A stretch of 18,154 bases of DNA from Pseudomonadota bacterium (lineage in GTDB: Bacteria; Pseudomonadota; Alphaproteobacteria; Ferrovibrionales; Ferrovibrionaceae), in assembly GCA_023434425.1 (NCBI GenBank), contig JAEYSS010000128.1, positions 1-18,154 on the forward strand, read 5' to 3'. The notes beneath the pieces were generated by a model. It worked only from the letters and a program-made list of their open reading frames with translations, was not told the origin of the DNA and did no database searches. The translations under genes were made by a program, and so were the position numbers. Position 1 is the stretch's first letter; every line of letters starts with the position of its first letter. Below are positions 1 through 9,084 of this stretch, one piece after another.

Positions 1-2
1 TG

Positions 3-389
3 TCGATCCATGCCGATCCGGCCCGGTATTATCCCTTCTTTGTCGGCTATGCGCATGAAACCGGCATCGGTGCCGGGCAGGGCGCCAACCTCAATATTCC
101 GCTGCCGCTGGGCACCGGCGATGCCGATTACTTGATCGCGCTGGACCAGGCAGTGCGCCGGATCAAAGCCTTTGCACCTGGCGCCCTGGTGGTGGCACTC
201 GGGCTGGATGCGTCGGTGCACGACCCGCTGCAGGGGCTGAAGATCACCACCGAGGGTTTCCGCCGGATCGGCGCCGCCATTGCGCGTATCGGTTTGCCCA
301 CGGTGCTGGCGCAGGAAGGCGGTTATCTCTCCGACATTCTGGGCGTCAACCTCGCGGTCGTACTGGCCGGCTATGAAGCGAGCCGCTAG
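3..389 (+). CDS. Histone deacetylase / acetylpolyamine amidohydrolase family protein (3' end only)
   Basis: The reading frame is open from the left edge, so the N-terminal part is missing; about 128 codons are visible. The fragment starts with SIHADPARYYPFFVGYA and continues with GAGQGANLNIPLPLGTGD, LVVALGLDAS and AQEGGY, the order expected for the C-terminal half of the HDAC/AcuC/AphA superfamily. The Asp of GLDAS matches a zinc ligand of the family, and the Tyr of EGGY matches the transition-state tyrosine. Bacterial members hydrolyse acetyl-amide bonds of acetylpolyamines or other small N-acetyl compounds in the cytoplasm. The SIHADPxRxYPFF signature favours the acetylpolyamine-amidohydrolase-like class over AcuC. 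It ends 42 nt before a small gene and an amidase on the same strand, so the three may form an operon of amide-hydrolysing enzymes. The substrate cannot be read from the sequence. Confidence 0.88.
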   Translation, partial: SIHADPARYYPFFVGYAHETGIGAGQGANLNIPLPLGTGDADYLIALDQAVRRIKAFAPGALVVALGLDASVHDPLQGLKITTEGFRRIGAAIARIGLPTVLAQEGGYLSDILGVNLAVVLAGYEASR

Positions 390-431
390 GATCGGCCGGC
401 CATTGCATCGCAGGGGAGTCTGTCCGTCGCC

Positions 432-695
432 ATGAAGAAGTCTGCCAGGAAGGCGAATGTCACGCCGCTGACCCCGCCGGCCAAAGCCGTGGCCGCCCTG
501 CCGCCGCCGCTGATTGCCGGCATGTTCGCCGAAGCCGGCGTGCTGCTGCGCCCCGGCCGTGCCGATACGATTGCCGCCACGCTGGGCACGGCTGTGGCGA
601 GATTCCGCGAACAGTCGATGCGCCTGCCGCTCGAACGCGAACCGGGTCTGTTTCCGGTCGTGATCGCCGAGGCGAAGAAGGCGAAGCGGTCATGA
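432..695 (+). CDS. Small AtzG/GatC-like protein (DUF4089-like), probable amidase partner
   Basis: An 87-residue protein with a basic start (MKKSARKAN), a Pro/Ala linker, then a helical core from about residue 25: LIAGMFAEAGVLLRPGRADTI and VARFREQSMRLPLEREPGLFPVV. The layout of two helices, a LPL segment and an acidic-proline-FxP-like tail resembles DUF4089/AtzG proteins. These are GatC-like subunits that wrap and stabilise amidase-signature enzymes such as AtzE. The assignment is by pattern and position, not by strong identity. AGGGG lies about 13 nt upstream of the ATG, longer than usual, and no better start is visible. The last codon and stop overlap the start of the next gene as ATGA, which implies coupled translation and a fixed subunit ratio with the amidase. 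Confidence 0.6.
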   Translation: MKKSARKANVTPLTPPAKAVAALPPPLIAGMFAEAGVLLRPGRADTIAATLGTAVARFREQSMRLPLEREPGLFPVVIAEAKKAKRS

Positions 696-2146
696 AGAAG
701 AAGGTCGTGAAGAAAGTCGCCGCGAAGAAGACGGTGCCCGCAGCCGATCTCGCCCTGATGGGGCTGGCCGAAGCCGCGCGCGCCGTGGCGCAGGGCAAGG
801 TGACGTCGCAGGCGCTGACCGAGGCCTGCCTTGCGCGCATCGAGGACTGGCAGCCGCGCGTGAATGCCTTCCTGCAGGTCGAAGCCGAAGCTGCACTGAA
901 AGCGGCGAAGGCGGTCGACCGCGCCCGCAAGCGCGGCGCCGCATTGGGGCGCCTCGCCGGCGTGCCGCTGGCGCACAAGGATATGTTCTACCGCGCCGGC
1001 AAGCAGAGCAGCTGCGGCTCGGCGATCCGCCGACACTGGAAGGCGACCGAAACCGCCACCGTCCTGCAGCGGCTGGATGCCGAAGGCGCACTCGATTTCG
1101 GCCGCCTCAACATGGCGGAATTCGCCTTCAATCCCACCGGCCATAACGTGCATTACGGTCCGGCGCGCAATCCGTGGAATACCGACCGCATCACTGGCGG
1201 CTCGTCCAGCGGCTCGGCCGCCGCCGTGGCGGCCCGCATGGTGTTCGGAGCGCTGGGCTCCGATACCGGCGGTTCGATCCGCCAGCCATCGCATTACTGT
1301 GCGCTGGTCGGCATGAAGCCGACCTGGGGCCGGGTCAGCCGCGCCAATGCGATGCCGCTGAGCTATTCGCTGGACACGATAGGTCCGCTCACGCGCCGCG
1401 TCGAAGACAGCGCGCTGCTGATGGAGATTCTCGCCGGCGCCGATCCGTGCGATCCGACCGCCAGCCGCGAACCAGTCGGGGGCTATGTCGCTGCTGCGAA
1501 ATCCGGCGCCGTGCGCGGTCTGAAGCTGGCCGTGCCGCGCCGCTATTTCTGGGACAAGCTGAACCGGCCGAGCGCCGAAGCGCTCGAGGCTGCGCTGAAG
1601 TCCTTTTCGAAGCTCGGGGTGAAGATCGTCGAGATCACGCCGCCCGATATGGAGATGATCACCGCGGCGGCGATGGTCATGGTGTCGGCCGAGGCCGCGG
1701 CGCTGCACGCGCCCTGGCTGCGTACGCGGCCGCATCTCTATGGCGATCAGCTGCGCGCCCGGCTGGAAAACGGTCTGGCACTCAGCGCGATCGACTATAT
1801 CGACTCGCAGCGCTGGCGCGGTGAGGCGATTGCCGCCTTCCTCAAATCCATGGGCGATGCCGATGCGATCTTTGCGCCGGTGGCCGACCGCCCGGCGCCC
1901 GGCATCGCCGAAACCGATGTGGCCGGCCGCCCGGAAGCCGGCAAACTCGTCGCCACGCTCACCCGCCTGAACCGGCCGATCAACTATCTGGGGCTGCCCA
2001 GCCTCGCGGTGCCGGCCGGCTTCGTCCGCGGCAGGATGCCAATCGGCTTCCAGCTGATCGGCCGGCCGTTTGCCGAGGCGATGCTGTATCGCTTCGGCGG
2101 CGCCTACGAGGCCGCCCAGCCGGTCTGGCAGTCAGTACCGGTTTAA
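692..2146 (+). CDS. Amidase signature family hydrolase (AtzE/GatA-like)
   Basis: A 484-residue cytoplasmic enzyme of the Ser-Ser-Lys amidase signature family, which hydrolyses carboxamides to acid plus amine or ammonia. The triad is readable: Lys96 in LAHKDMF, the cis-Ser171 opening GGSSSGSAAAVAA, and nucleophile Ser195 in GSDTGGSIRQPS. The 24-residue spacing between the serines equals that of characterised members. Residues 1-15 are a Lys/Val/Ala-rich extension (MKKKVVKKVAAKK) ahead of the normal start of the fold near residue 22. An internal Met23 is possible, but has no ribosome site. The start overlaps the stop of the small AtzG-like gene by ATGA, so the two products probably form one complex. 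Substrate specificity is unknown. Its stop lies 3 nt from the stop of convergent pobA, leaving no room for a separate terminator. Confidence 0.92.
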   Translation: MKKKVVKKVAAKKTVPAADLALMGLAEAARAVAQGKVTSQALTEACLARIEDWQPRVNAFLQVEAEAALKAAKAVDRARKRGAALGRLAGVPLAHKDMFYRAGKQSSCGSAIRRHWKATETATVLQRLDAEGALDFGRLNMAEFAFNPTGHNVHYGPARNPWNTDRITGGSSSGSAAAVAARMVFGALGSDTGGSIRQPSHYCALVGMKPTWGRVSRANAMPLSYSLDTIGPLTRRVEDSALLMEILAGADPCDPTASREPVGGYVAAAKSGAVRGLKLAVPRRYFWDKLNRPSAEALEAALKSFSKLGVKIVEITPPDMEMITAAAMVMVSAEAAALHAPWLRTRPHLYGDQLRARLENGLALSAIDYIDSQRWRGEAIAAFLKSMGDADAIFAPVADRPAPGIAETDVAGRPEAGKLVATLTRLNRPINYLGLPSLAVPAGFVRGRMPIGFQLIGRPFAEAMLYRFGGAYEAAQPVWQSVPV

Positions 2147-2149
2147 GGA

Positions 2150-4386
<2,237 letters not shown>

Positions 4387-4429
4387 CGTTGCGTCATGCC
4401 GTGTGGGCAGTCTTGCGCTGCGACGGGCG

Positions 4430-4438
4430 TGTTATAGT
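4430..4438 (+). promoter_or_regulatory. Extended -10 promoter for the acyl-CoA dehydrogenase gene
   Basis: TGTTATAGT is an extended -10 element (TG, one base, then five of six matches to TATAAT). A TTGCGC at 4413-4418 is only 14 nt upstream, too close to be a normal -35, which fits an extended-10 promoter. It lies 42 nt before the ATG at 4481 and after the stop of the AraC gene. A small hairpin (GCGCC/GGCGC, 4450-4465) would sit in the leader just before the GGGAG ribosome site. Confidence 0.5.
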
Positions 4439-4480
4439 CTGGAAAAAACGCGCCGACACAGGCGCAGCGGGAGCGAGACC

Positions 4481-5686
4481 ATGGATCTGAATTTCACCCC
4501 TGACGAACTGAAGTTCCGCGACGATGTGCGCGGTTTCATCGCCGAGAAATTCGACCCGGAAATGCGCGCCGCCATGGCGCGCACGCGTACCGGCTATATC
4601 GCCAAGCATCTGCATATCCGCTGGCAGAAGGCGCTGAACGAGCGCGGCTGGGCGGCGCCGAACTGGCCGAAAGAACATGGCGGCCCCGGCTGGACGCCGA
4701 CGCAGCGCTATATCTTCGAGCAGGAGATGGGTTCGGCCGGCGCCCCCATCGTGGTGCCCTTCGGTCCGCGCATGCTGGCGCCGGTGATCATGAAATTCGG
4801 CACCGAGGCGCAGAGGCAGAAATACCTGCCCGATATTCTCGCCGCCAATGTCTGGTGGTGCCAGGGCTATTCCGAACCGGGCTCGGGCTCCGACCTCGCC
4901 AGCCTGCAGATGAAGGCGGAGGACAAGGGCGACCACTTCCTGTGCAACGGCAGCAAGATCTGGACCTCTGAAGCCCAGTATGCCGACATGATCTTCTGTC
5001 TCGTGCGCACGGCACAGACCAAGAAGCCGCAGGAAGGCATCTCCTTCCTGCTGATCGATATGAAATCGCCGGGCGTCACGGTGACGCCTATCGTGACCAT
5101 CGACGAAGCCGCGCCCGGCATGCAGGAAGTCAACCAGGTGTTCTTCGACGATGTGAAAGTGCCGAAGGAAAACCTGGTCGGCGAGTTGAACCAGGGTTGG
5201 ACCTGCGCGAAATACCTGCTCGAATTCGAACGCGGCAACGCCTATTCCGGCCATCTCAAGCGGCATCTGGCGCATCTGAAGAAGATCGCCAAAGCTGAAA
5301 TGGCCGGGCAGCGTCCGCTGATGCAGGATCCGGATTTCGCCGCCAAGCTGGCGGAATGCGAAATGCAGATCATGGGCATGGAGATGCTGGAACTGCGTGT
5401 GCTGGGCGGCACCCGCAGCGGGCAGAATCTCGGCGCGGCTTCGTCGATGCTGAAGACGCGCGGCACCGAGCTGCAGCAGATGGTCAGCGAACTGTCGGCG
5501 GAGGCCATCGGCTATTACGCAGCGCCCTACACGGCGCTGGTCGAGGGCCAGAACGAGCCCGGCATCGGGCCCGACTATGCCGATGGCGCAGCCGCGCGCT
5601 ATCTCAACATGCGCAAGGTCACGATCTATGCCGGATCCAACGAGATCCAGCGCAACATCATGTCCAAGCTGATCCTCGGACTTTAA
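4481..5686 (+). CDS. Acyl-CoA dehydrogenase
   Basis: A 401-residue flavoprotein that introduces a trans-2,3 double bond into an acyl-CoA thioester and passes electrons to ETF. Visible family marks are the N-terminal helical domain, WCQGYSEPGSGSDLASL (FAD/substrate loop, residues 126-142), GSKIWTSEAQYAD (157-169), VFFDDVKVPKENLVG (220-234) and the C-terminal IYAGSNEIQRNIMSK. The last motif normally reads YEGT in medium- and short-chain enzymes, with Glu as base; here that position is Ala384. Glu250 in LEFERGN lies where isovaleryl- and long-chain enzymes keep their base, so it is the likely replacement. The overall pattern resembles the PimC-like/large single-subunit group common in alphaproteobacteria, with unknown substrate. 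The start follows a GGGAG site; an upstream in-frame extension is discarded because it overlaps the AraC gene. It ends 3 nt from the convergent amidase stop. Confidence 0.93.
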   Translation: MDLNFTPDELKFRDDVRGFIAEKFDPEMRAAMARTRTGYIAKHLHIRWQKALNERGWAAPNWPKEHGGPGWTPTQRYIFEQEMGSAGAPIVVPFGPRMLAPVIMKFGTEAQRQKYLPDILAANVWWCQGYSEPGSGSDLASLQMKAEDKGDHFLCNGSKIWTSEAQYADMIFCLVRTAQTKKPQEGISFLLIDMKSPGVTVTPIVTIDEAAPGMQEVNQVFFDDVKVPKENLVGELNQGWTCAKYLLEFERGNAYSGHLKRHLAHLKKIAKAEMAGQRPLMQDPDFAAKLAECEMQIMGMEMLELRVLGGTRSGQNLGAASSMLKTRGTELQQMVSELSAEAIGYYAAPYTALVEGQNEPGIGPDYADGAAARYLNMRKVTIYAGSNEIQRNIMSKLILGL

Positions 5687-5689
5687 GCC

Positions 5690-7105
5690 TTAGTCAAAGC
5701 CCGGCGGCCAGCGGTCCGCCCAGGGCGCCTGTTTTTCGTAACGCCGGCCGAGGCCCAGCAGCATCGCATCGCGGCCATAGCCGCCGATCAGCTGGAAGCC
5801 GACCGGCATGCCGCTGGCATCGAGACCTGCCGGCAGACCGAGACCGGGCAGGCCGGCGAGATTGGTCCAGCCGGTATAGATGGCATGGGCACGCGGGCCG
5901 GCGGGTTTGCCGTCGATCGTTTCAGGATAGACCCTGTCCCTGGCCCAGGGCTGCGCGGCGGCCGTCGGCGTCAGGATCGCATCCCATTGCGAGAAGAAGC
6001 CGGCCATCTGGCGGCGCAGCTTTGTCGTGTAGTTCAGCGCCGCGAGATAGTCGCTGCCGCTGACTGACCTGGCCATTTCATACATCGGCAGCAGGGCAGG
6101 GGTGATCTTCTCCGGTCCCCCCAGCTTGTCGACGATCATCGCAAGGCCAGCCGGCATCATGGTGGCCAAGGCTGCCGCCGCATCGTCGATATCGAAGGGC
6201 ATCGGGCCGCTCTCGATGGCGCAGCCGGCGCGCTGCAGCACATCGGCGACCCGGTCGACGGCCGAGACAATCCCGGCCTCGACCGGATGTTCGTTGAAGC
6301 GGGGCAGATACAGGATGCGCGGCCGGGCCGGGCAGTGACGGGTTTCCTCCATCGTTACTGCCGTCTGGAAGGCGAGCGAATGCCGGTCGCGCGCATCGGG
6401 CGCAGAGACGGCGCAAAGCGTCAGCGCGACATCCTCCACCGTCCGGCCGAACAGACCGAGCACTTCGATATCGTTGTAGATTTCGGCAAAGCCGCCATTG
6501 CGCGCAATCCGTCCGATGCTGGGCTTCAGGCCGACCAGACCTGTGTAACCGGCGGGCCGCCGCGTCGAGCCGCCGCCGTCCGTCCCAAACGCAATGGGCC
6601 CGAAGCCGGCGGCCACAGCCGAGACCGCGCCGCCGCTGGAGCCGCCAGGCGTGAGATCGGGATTCCACGGATTGCCGGTCGAGCCGAACAGCAGGTTGTG
6701 CGTGTACCCCTGCACGGTGAATTCCGGCACGTTGGTCTTGCCCAGCAGCACCGCGCCGGCCTCGCGCAGACGCGCCACCGGCAGTTCATCGGTTGGCGGC
6801 CTGTTGGTTTTCAGCAGCAGGCTGCCCCAGGTCGCCGGCATGCCACCCACCACAAGACTGTCCTTGATCGTCGCAGGCACGCCGTCCAGCGGGCCGCGGG
6901 CCTCGCCGCGGCGATAACGCGCCGCACTTTCCTCGGCCGCCCGCATTGCGCCGTTTGCATCTGCATGCACGACGGCGTTGAGTTTCGGATTCAGCGCGGC
7001 GATGCGGTCGAGGATGGCGCGGGTGACATCCACCGGCGACAGCTTGCCGGTGGTGTAAGCCTGATGCAGTTCGGCGGCGCTCAGGCGCCAGACGGCTTCG
7101 GTCAT
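5690..7105 (-). CDS. Amidase signature family hydrolase (second amidase)
   Basis: A 471-residue amidase with the complete Ser-Ser-Lys triad: Lys81 in ATIKDS, cis-Ser156 in PGGSSGGAVSAVA, and nucleophile Ser180 in GTDGGGSTRRPAGYTGLVGLKPS, again with 24 residues between serines. It hydrolyses an amide to acid and amine in the cytoplasm. The closing region NLAGLPGLGLPAGLDASGMPVGFQLIG is typical of the family. The ATG at 7105 is chosen because AGGGGA lies just upstream; an in-frame ATG at 7129 is a weaker option. The gene is divergent from the Rieske oxygenase gene over about 150 bp, so both may answer to the same regulator. This suggests, without proof, that it frees an aromatic acid or amine for the oxygenase. 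It is not close to the first amidase beyond family motifs, and it has no AtzG-like partner. Confidence 0.93.
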   Translation of the reverse strand: MTEAVWRLSAAELHQAYTTGKLSPVDVTRAILDRIAALNPKLNAVVHADANGAMRAAEESAARYRRGEARGPLDGVPATIKDSLVVGGMPATWGSLLLKTNRPPTDELPVARLREAGAVLLGKTNVPEFTVQGYTHNLLFGSTGNPWNPDLTPGGSSGGAVSAVAAGFGPIAFGTDGGGSTRRPAGYTGLVGLKPSIGRIARNGGFAEIYNDIEVLGLFGRTVEDVALTLCAVSAPDARDRHSLAFQTAVTMEETRHCPARPRILYLPRFNEHPVEAGIVSAVDRVADVLQRAGCAIESGPMPFDIDDAAAALATMMPAGLAMIVDKLGGPEKITPALLPMYEMARSVSGSDYLAALNYTTKLRRQMAGFFSQWDAILTPTAAAQPWARDRVYPETIDGKPAGPRAHAIYTGWTNLAGLPGLGLPAGLDASGMPVGFQLIGGYGRDAMLLGLGRRYEKQAPWADRWPPGFD

Positions 7106-7200
7106 CGCGTTTCCCCTTTGCTTCTTCATTACGGATTGCTCCGGCACTCGGCAATGCTGTATCCAGAAATCGCTTAAACAAGAGAACATATATAGAAAAT

Positions 7201-7229
7201 TTGCGCTTACTCACCCATTTTTGTATACA
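7201..7229 (+). promoter_or_regulatory. Predicted promoter of the Rieske oxygenase operon
   Basis: TTGCGC (7201-7206) and TATACA (7224-7229) are separated by exactly 17 bp and lie upstream of the vanA-like ATG at 7260, in an AT-rich stretch. The match to the sigma-70 consensus is moderate (three and four of six bases). The -10 is part of a perfect palindrome that may be an operator. An AGAGGGA ribosome site precedes the ATG. Confidence 0.4.
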
Positions 7230-7230
7230 T
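7221..7230. promoter_or_regulatory. Candidate GntR/FCD operator TTGTATACAT
   Basis: The core TGTATACA (7222-7229) is a perfect 8-bp palindrome with a GTATAC centre, a form seen in operators of several FCD-type GntR repressors. It overlaps the predicted -10 of the Rieske operon, whose second gene encodes such a regulator. It is also within the amidase upstream region, so one bound protein could block both directions. I saw no second GTATAC in the window. Confidence 0.45.
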
Positions 7231-7259
7231 GATTCAATAAGAACCAGAGGGAACGCGGG

Positions 7260-8354
7260 ATGGCCAGCAGCAGCCAGCCTTTCAAGATGGATCGCGACGC
7301 CACGCCCTGGCCGTTCAATGCCTGGTATGCGGCGGCCTGGGACCATGAGGTGAAGCGCAGCCTGCTCGCGCGCGCGATCTGCGGCGAGCAGCTGGTGTTC
7401 TATCGCCAGCCCAATGGCCGCGCGGTCGCTCTGCAGGATGCCTGCTGGCACCGGCTGCTTCCGCTCTCGAAGGGACATCTGCAGGACGACGGCAGCCTGG
7501 TCTGTGGCTATCACGGACTGGTCTACGATGCGCGCGGCCGCTGCACGCATATGCCGTCGCAGGAGACGATCAATCCCTCTGCCTGCGTGCGCAGCTATCC
7601 GGTCGTCGAGCGACATCGTTTCGTCTGGATCTGGATGGGCGATCCGGCGCTGGCCGATCCGGCCAGCATTCCCGACCTGCACTGGAACCACGATCCGGCC
7701 TGGGCCGGTGACGGCGAGCTGATTGCGGTGAACTGCGACTATCGGCTGGTGGTCGACAACCTGATGGACCTGACGCACGAAACCTTTGTGCACGGGTCCA
7801 GCATCGGCAACCGCGCGGTGGCCGAAGCGCCGTTCGACGTGACACATGGCGAACGCTTTGCCACCGTCACGCGCTGGATGCACGATATCGAGGCGCCGCC
7901 CTTCTGGGCCGGACAACTGGGCAAGCCCGGCCGGGTCGACCGCTGGCAGATCATCCGTTTCGAAGCACCCTGCACCGTCACCATCGATGTCGGCGTGGCG
8001 CCGACCGGCAGCGGTGCGCCCGAGGGCGACCGCAGCCAGGGCGTGAACGGCTTCGTGCTCAACACGATCACGCCCGCCACCGCCAATACCTGCCTGTATT
8101 TCTGGGCCTTCGTGCGCAATTACCGGCTGGACGAGCAGAGTCTGACCACCGAACTGCGACAGGGCGTCTCCGGCATTTTCCGCGAGGACGAAATCATCCT
8201 GGAAGCGCAGCAGAAGGCCATCGAGGCGCATCCCGGCAAGCTGTTTTACAACCTGAACATCGATGCCGGTTCGATGTGGGCGCGGCGCAAGCTGGAGCGC
8301 ATGATCGCCGCCGAGCGCGGACTTGCCCAGACGGCAGAATGGGCGGCCGAGTAA
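7260..8354 (+). CDS. vanA: Vanillate O-demethylase oxygenase-like Rieske protein (VanA family)
   Basis: A 364-residue Rieske non-haem iron oxygenase. The [2Fe-2S] site is Cys62-x-His64 and Cys82-x2-His85 (CWHRLLPLS..., VCGYHG). The mononuclear iron site is DNLMDLTHETFVH, with His173, His178 and, further on, Asp310 in REDEIILEAQQ; Asp170 would bridge electrons between subunits. LVVDNLMDLTHETFVHGSSIG is very close to the VanA consensus, so vanillate or a related methoxybenzoate is the expected substrate, giving protocatechuate-type products and formaldehyde. Electrons should come from the VanB-like reductase two genes downstream. The start is preceded by AGAGGGA and fits family length. The stop overlaps the GntR start as TAATG, a sign of coupling. 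No formaldehyde-detoxification gene is adjacent. Other O-demethylating or hydroxylating substrates remain possible. Confidence 0.88.
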   Translation: MASSSQPFKMDRDATPWPFNAWYAAAWDHEVKRSLLARAICGEQLVFYRQPNGRAVALQDACWHRLLPLSKGHLQDDGSLVCGYHGLVYDARGRCTHMPSQETINPSACVRSYPVVERHRFVWIWMGDPALADPASIPDLHWNHDPAWAGDGELIAVNCDYRLVVDNLMDLTHETFVHGSSIGNRAVAEAPFDVTHGERFATVTRWMHDIEAPPFWAGQLGKPGRVDRWQIIRFEAPCTVTIDVGVAPTGSGAPEGDRSQGVNGFVLNTITPATANTCLYFWAFVRNYRLDEQSLTTELRQGVSGIFREDEIILEAQQKAIEAHPGKLFYNLNIDAGSMWARRKLERMIAAERGLAQTAEWAAE

Positions 8355-9070
8355 TGTCGCAATCGCTCAAGACGATCCTCAGCTTACGCGACCTGATCCT
8401 CAGCGGCGAACTGAAGCCGGGCGAACGCCTGTCGGAACTTGCCATCGTCGATCGGCTCGGCGTGTCGCGCACGCCGGTGCGCACGGCGCTGGTGCGGCTG
8501 GAGGAAGAGGGCCTGCTGGAGGCGATGCCGTCCGGCGGCTATGCCGTACGGCATTTCTCCGAAGCCGACATCTTCGATGCCATCGAAACGCGTGGCACCC
8601 TGGAAGGCCTGGCGGCCAGATTGGCGGCCGAACGCGGCCCCAGCCCGGGCCAGATCGGCGAAATCAAGGCCTGCCTGCGCAAGCTGGATATGCTGGTGCA
8701 GACGGAAACCGGCGCGGAGACCTTTTCCGACTACGTCGAACTGAATGAGCGCTTTCACCAGTTGCTGGTCCAGCTGTCGGGTAGTCGCGTGGTCGCACGC
8801 CAGATCGAGCGCGCCGCAGCGCTGCCGTTTGCCTCGCCCAGCGCTTTCGTGGAAGTGCAGGCCGTGCTGCCGGAATCGCGCGCCATCCTGCTGGTGGCGC
8901 AGGAGCAGCATCGCAGCGTGGTGGAAGCCATCGAGCGGCGCGAGGGCGCGCGGGCCGAGGCGCTGATGCGCGAACATTCCCGCGTGGCGCATCGCAACCT
9001 GCTGATGGCGCTGGAGCACCAGAACGCACATGACCTGGTGCCGGGCATGGCGCTGATCAGGCAGGCCTGA
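8354..9070 (+). CDS. GntR-family regulator with FCD domain (VanR-like)
   Basis: A 238-residue regulator. Residues about 1-68 are a winged helix-turn-helix, with LSELAIVDRLGVSRTPVRTALVRLEEEGLLEAMPSGGY-type spacing around residues 26-63. The rest is an all-helical FCD ligand domain, with the expected histidines at 135 (ERFHQLL), 186 (QEQHRSV) and 208 (REHSRVAH), able to bind metal and a carboxylate effector. VanR of Caulobacter-type van clusters belongs to this class and represses vanAB until vanillate binds; the same role is inferred here. The gene lies between oxygenase and reductase genes, starting within the oxygenase stop codon (TAATG), so it would be autoregulated. An ATG further upstream is rejected because it lies inside the oxygenase gene. 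The likely target is the TGTATACA palindrome upstream of the operon. Confidence 0.88.
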   Translation: MSQSLKTILSLRDLILSGELKPGERLSELAIVDRLGVSRTPVRTALVRLEEEGLLEAMPSGGYAVRHFSEADIFDAIETRGTLEGLAARLAAERGPSPGQIGEIKACLRKLDMLVQTETGAETFSDYVELNERFHQLLVQLSGSRVVARQIERAAALPFASPSAFVEVQAVLPESRAILLVAQEQHRSVVEAIERREGARAEALMREHSRVAHRNLLMALEHQNAHDLVPGMALIRQA

Positions 9071-9084
9071 AAGGAGTTTCGGGG

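Noticed and set aside
386..1735. Minus-strand open frame of 449 codons opposite the first amidase
   Set aside because: No domain, Arg/His/Gly-rich composition, and it spans two well-supported plus-strand genes.
4413..4438. TTGCGC and TATAGT as a standard -35/-10 promoter
   Set aside because: The spacer is only 14 bp. The extended -10 reading (TG one base upstream of the hexamer) explains the site better.
6786..8231. Minus-strand open frame of 481 codons opposite the Rieske oxygenase
   Set aside because: The opposite strand carries a complete Rieske oxygenase with iron and cluster ligands; the shadow frame shows no recognisable domain until it runs into a wrong frame of the amidase.
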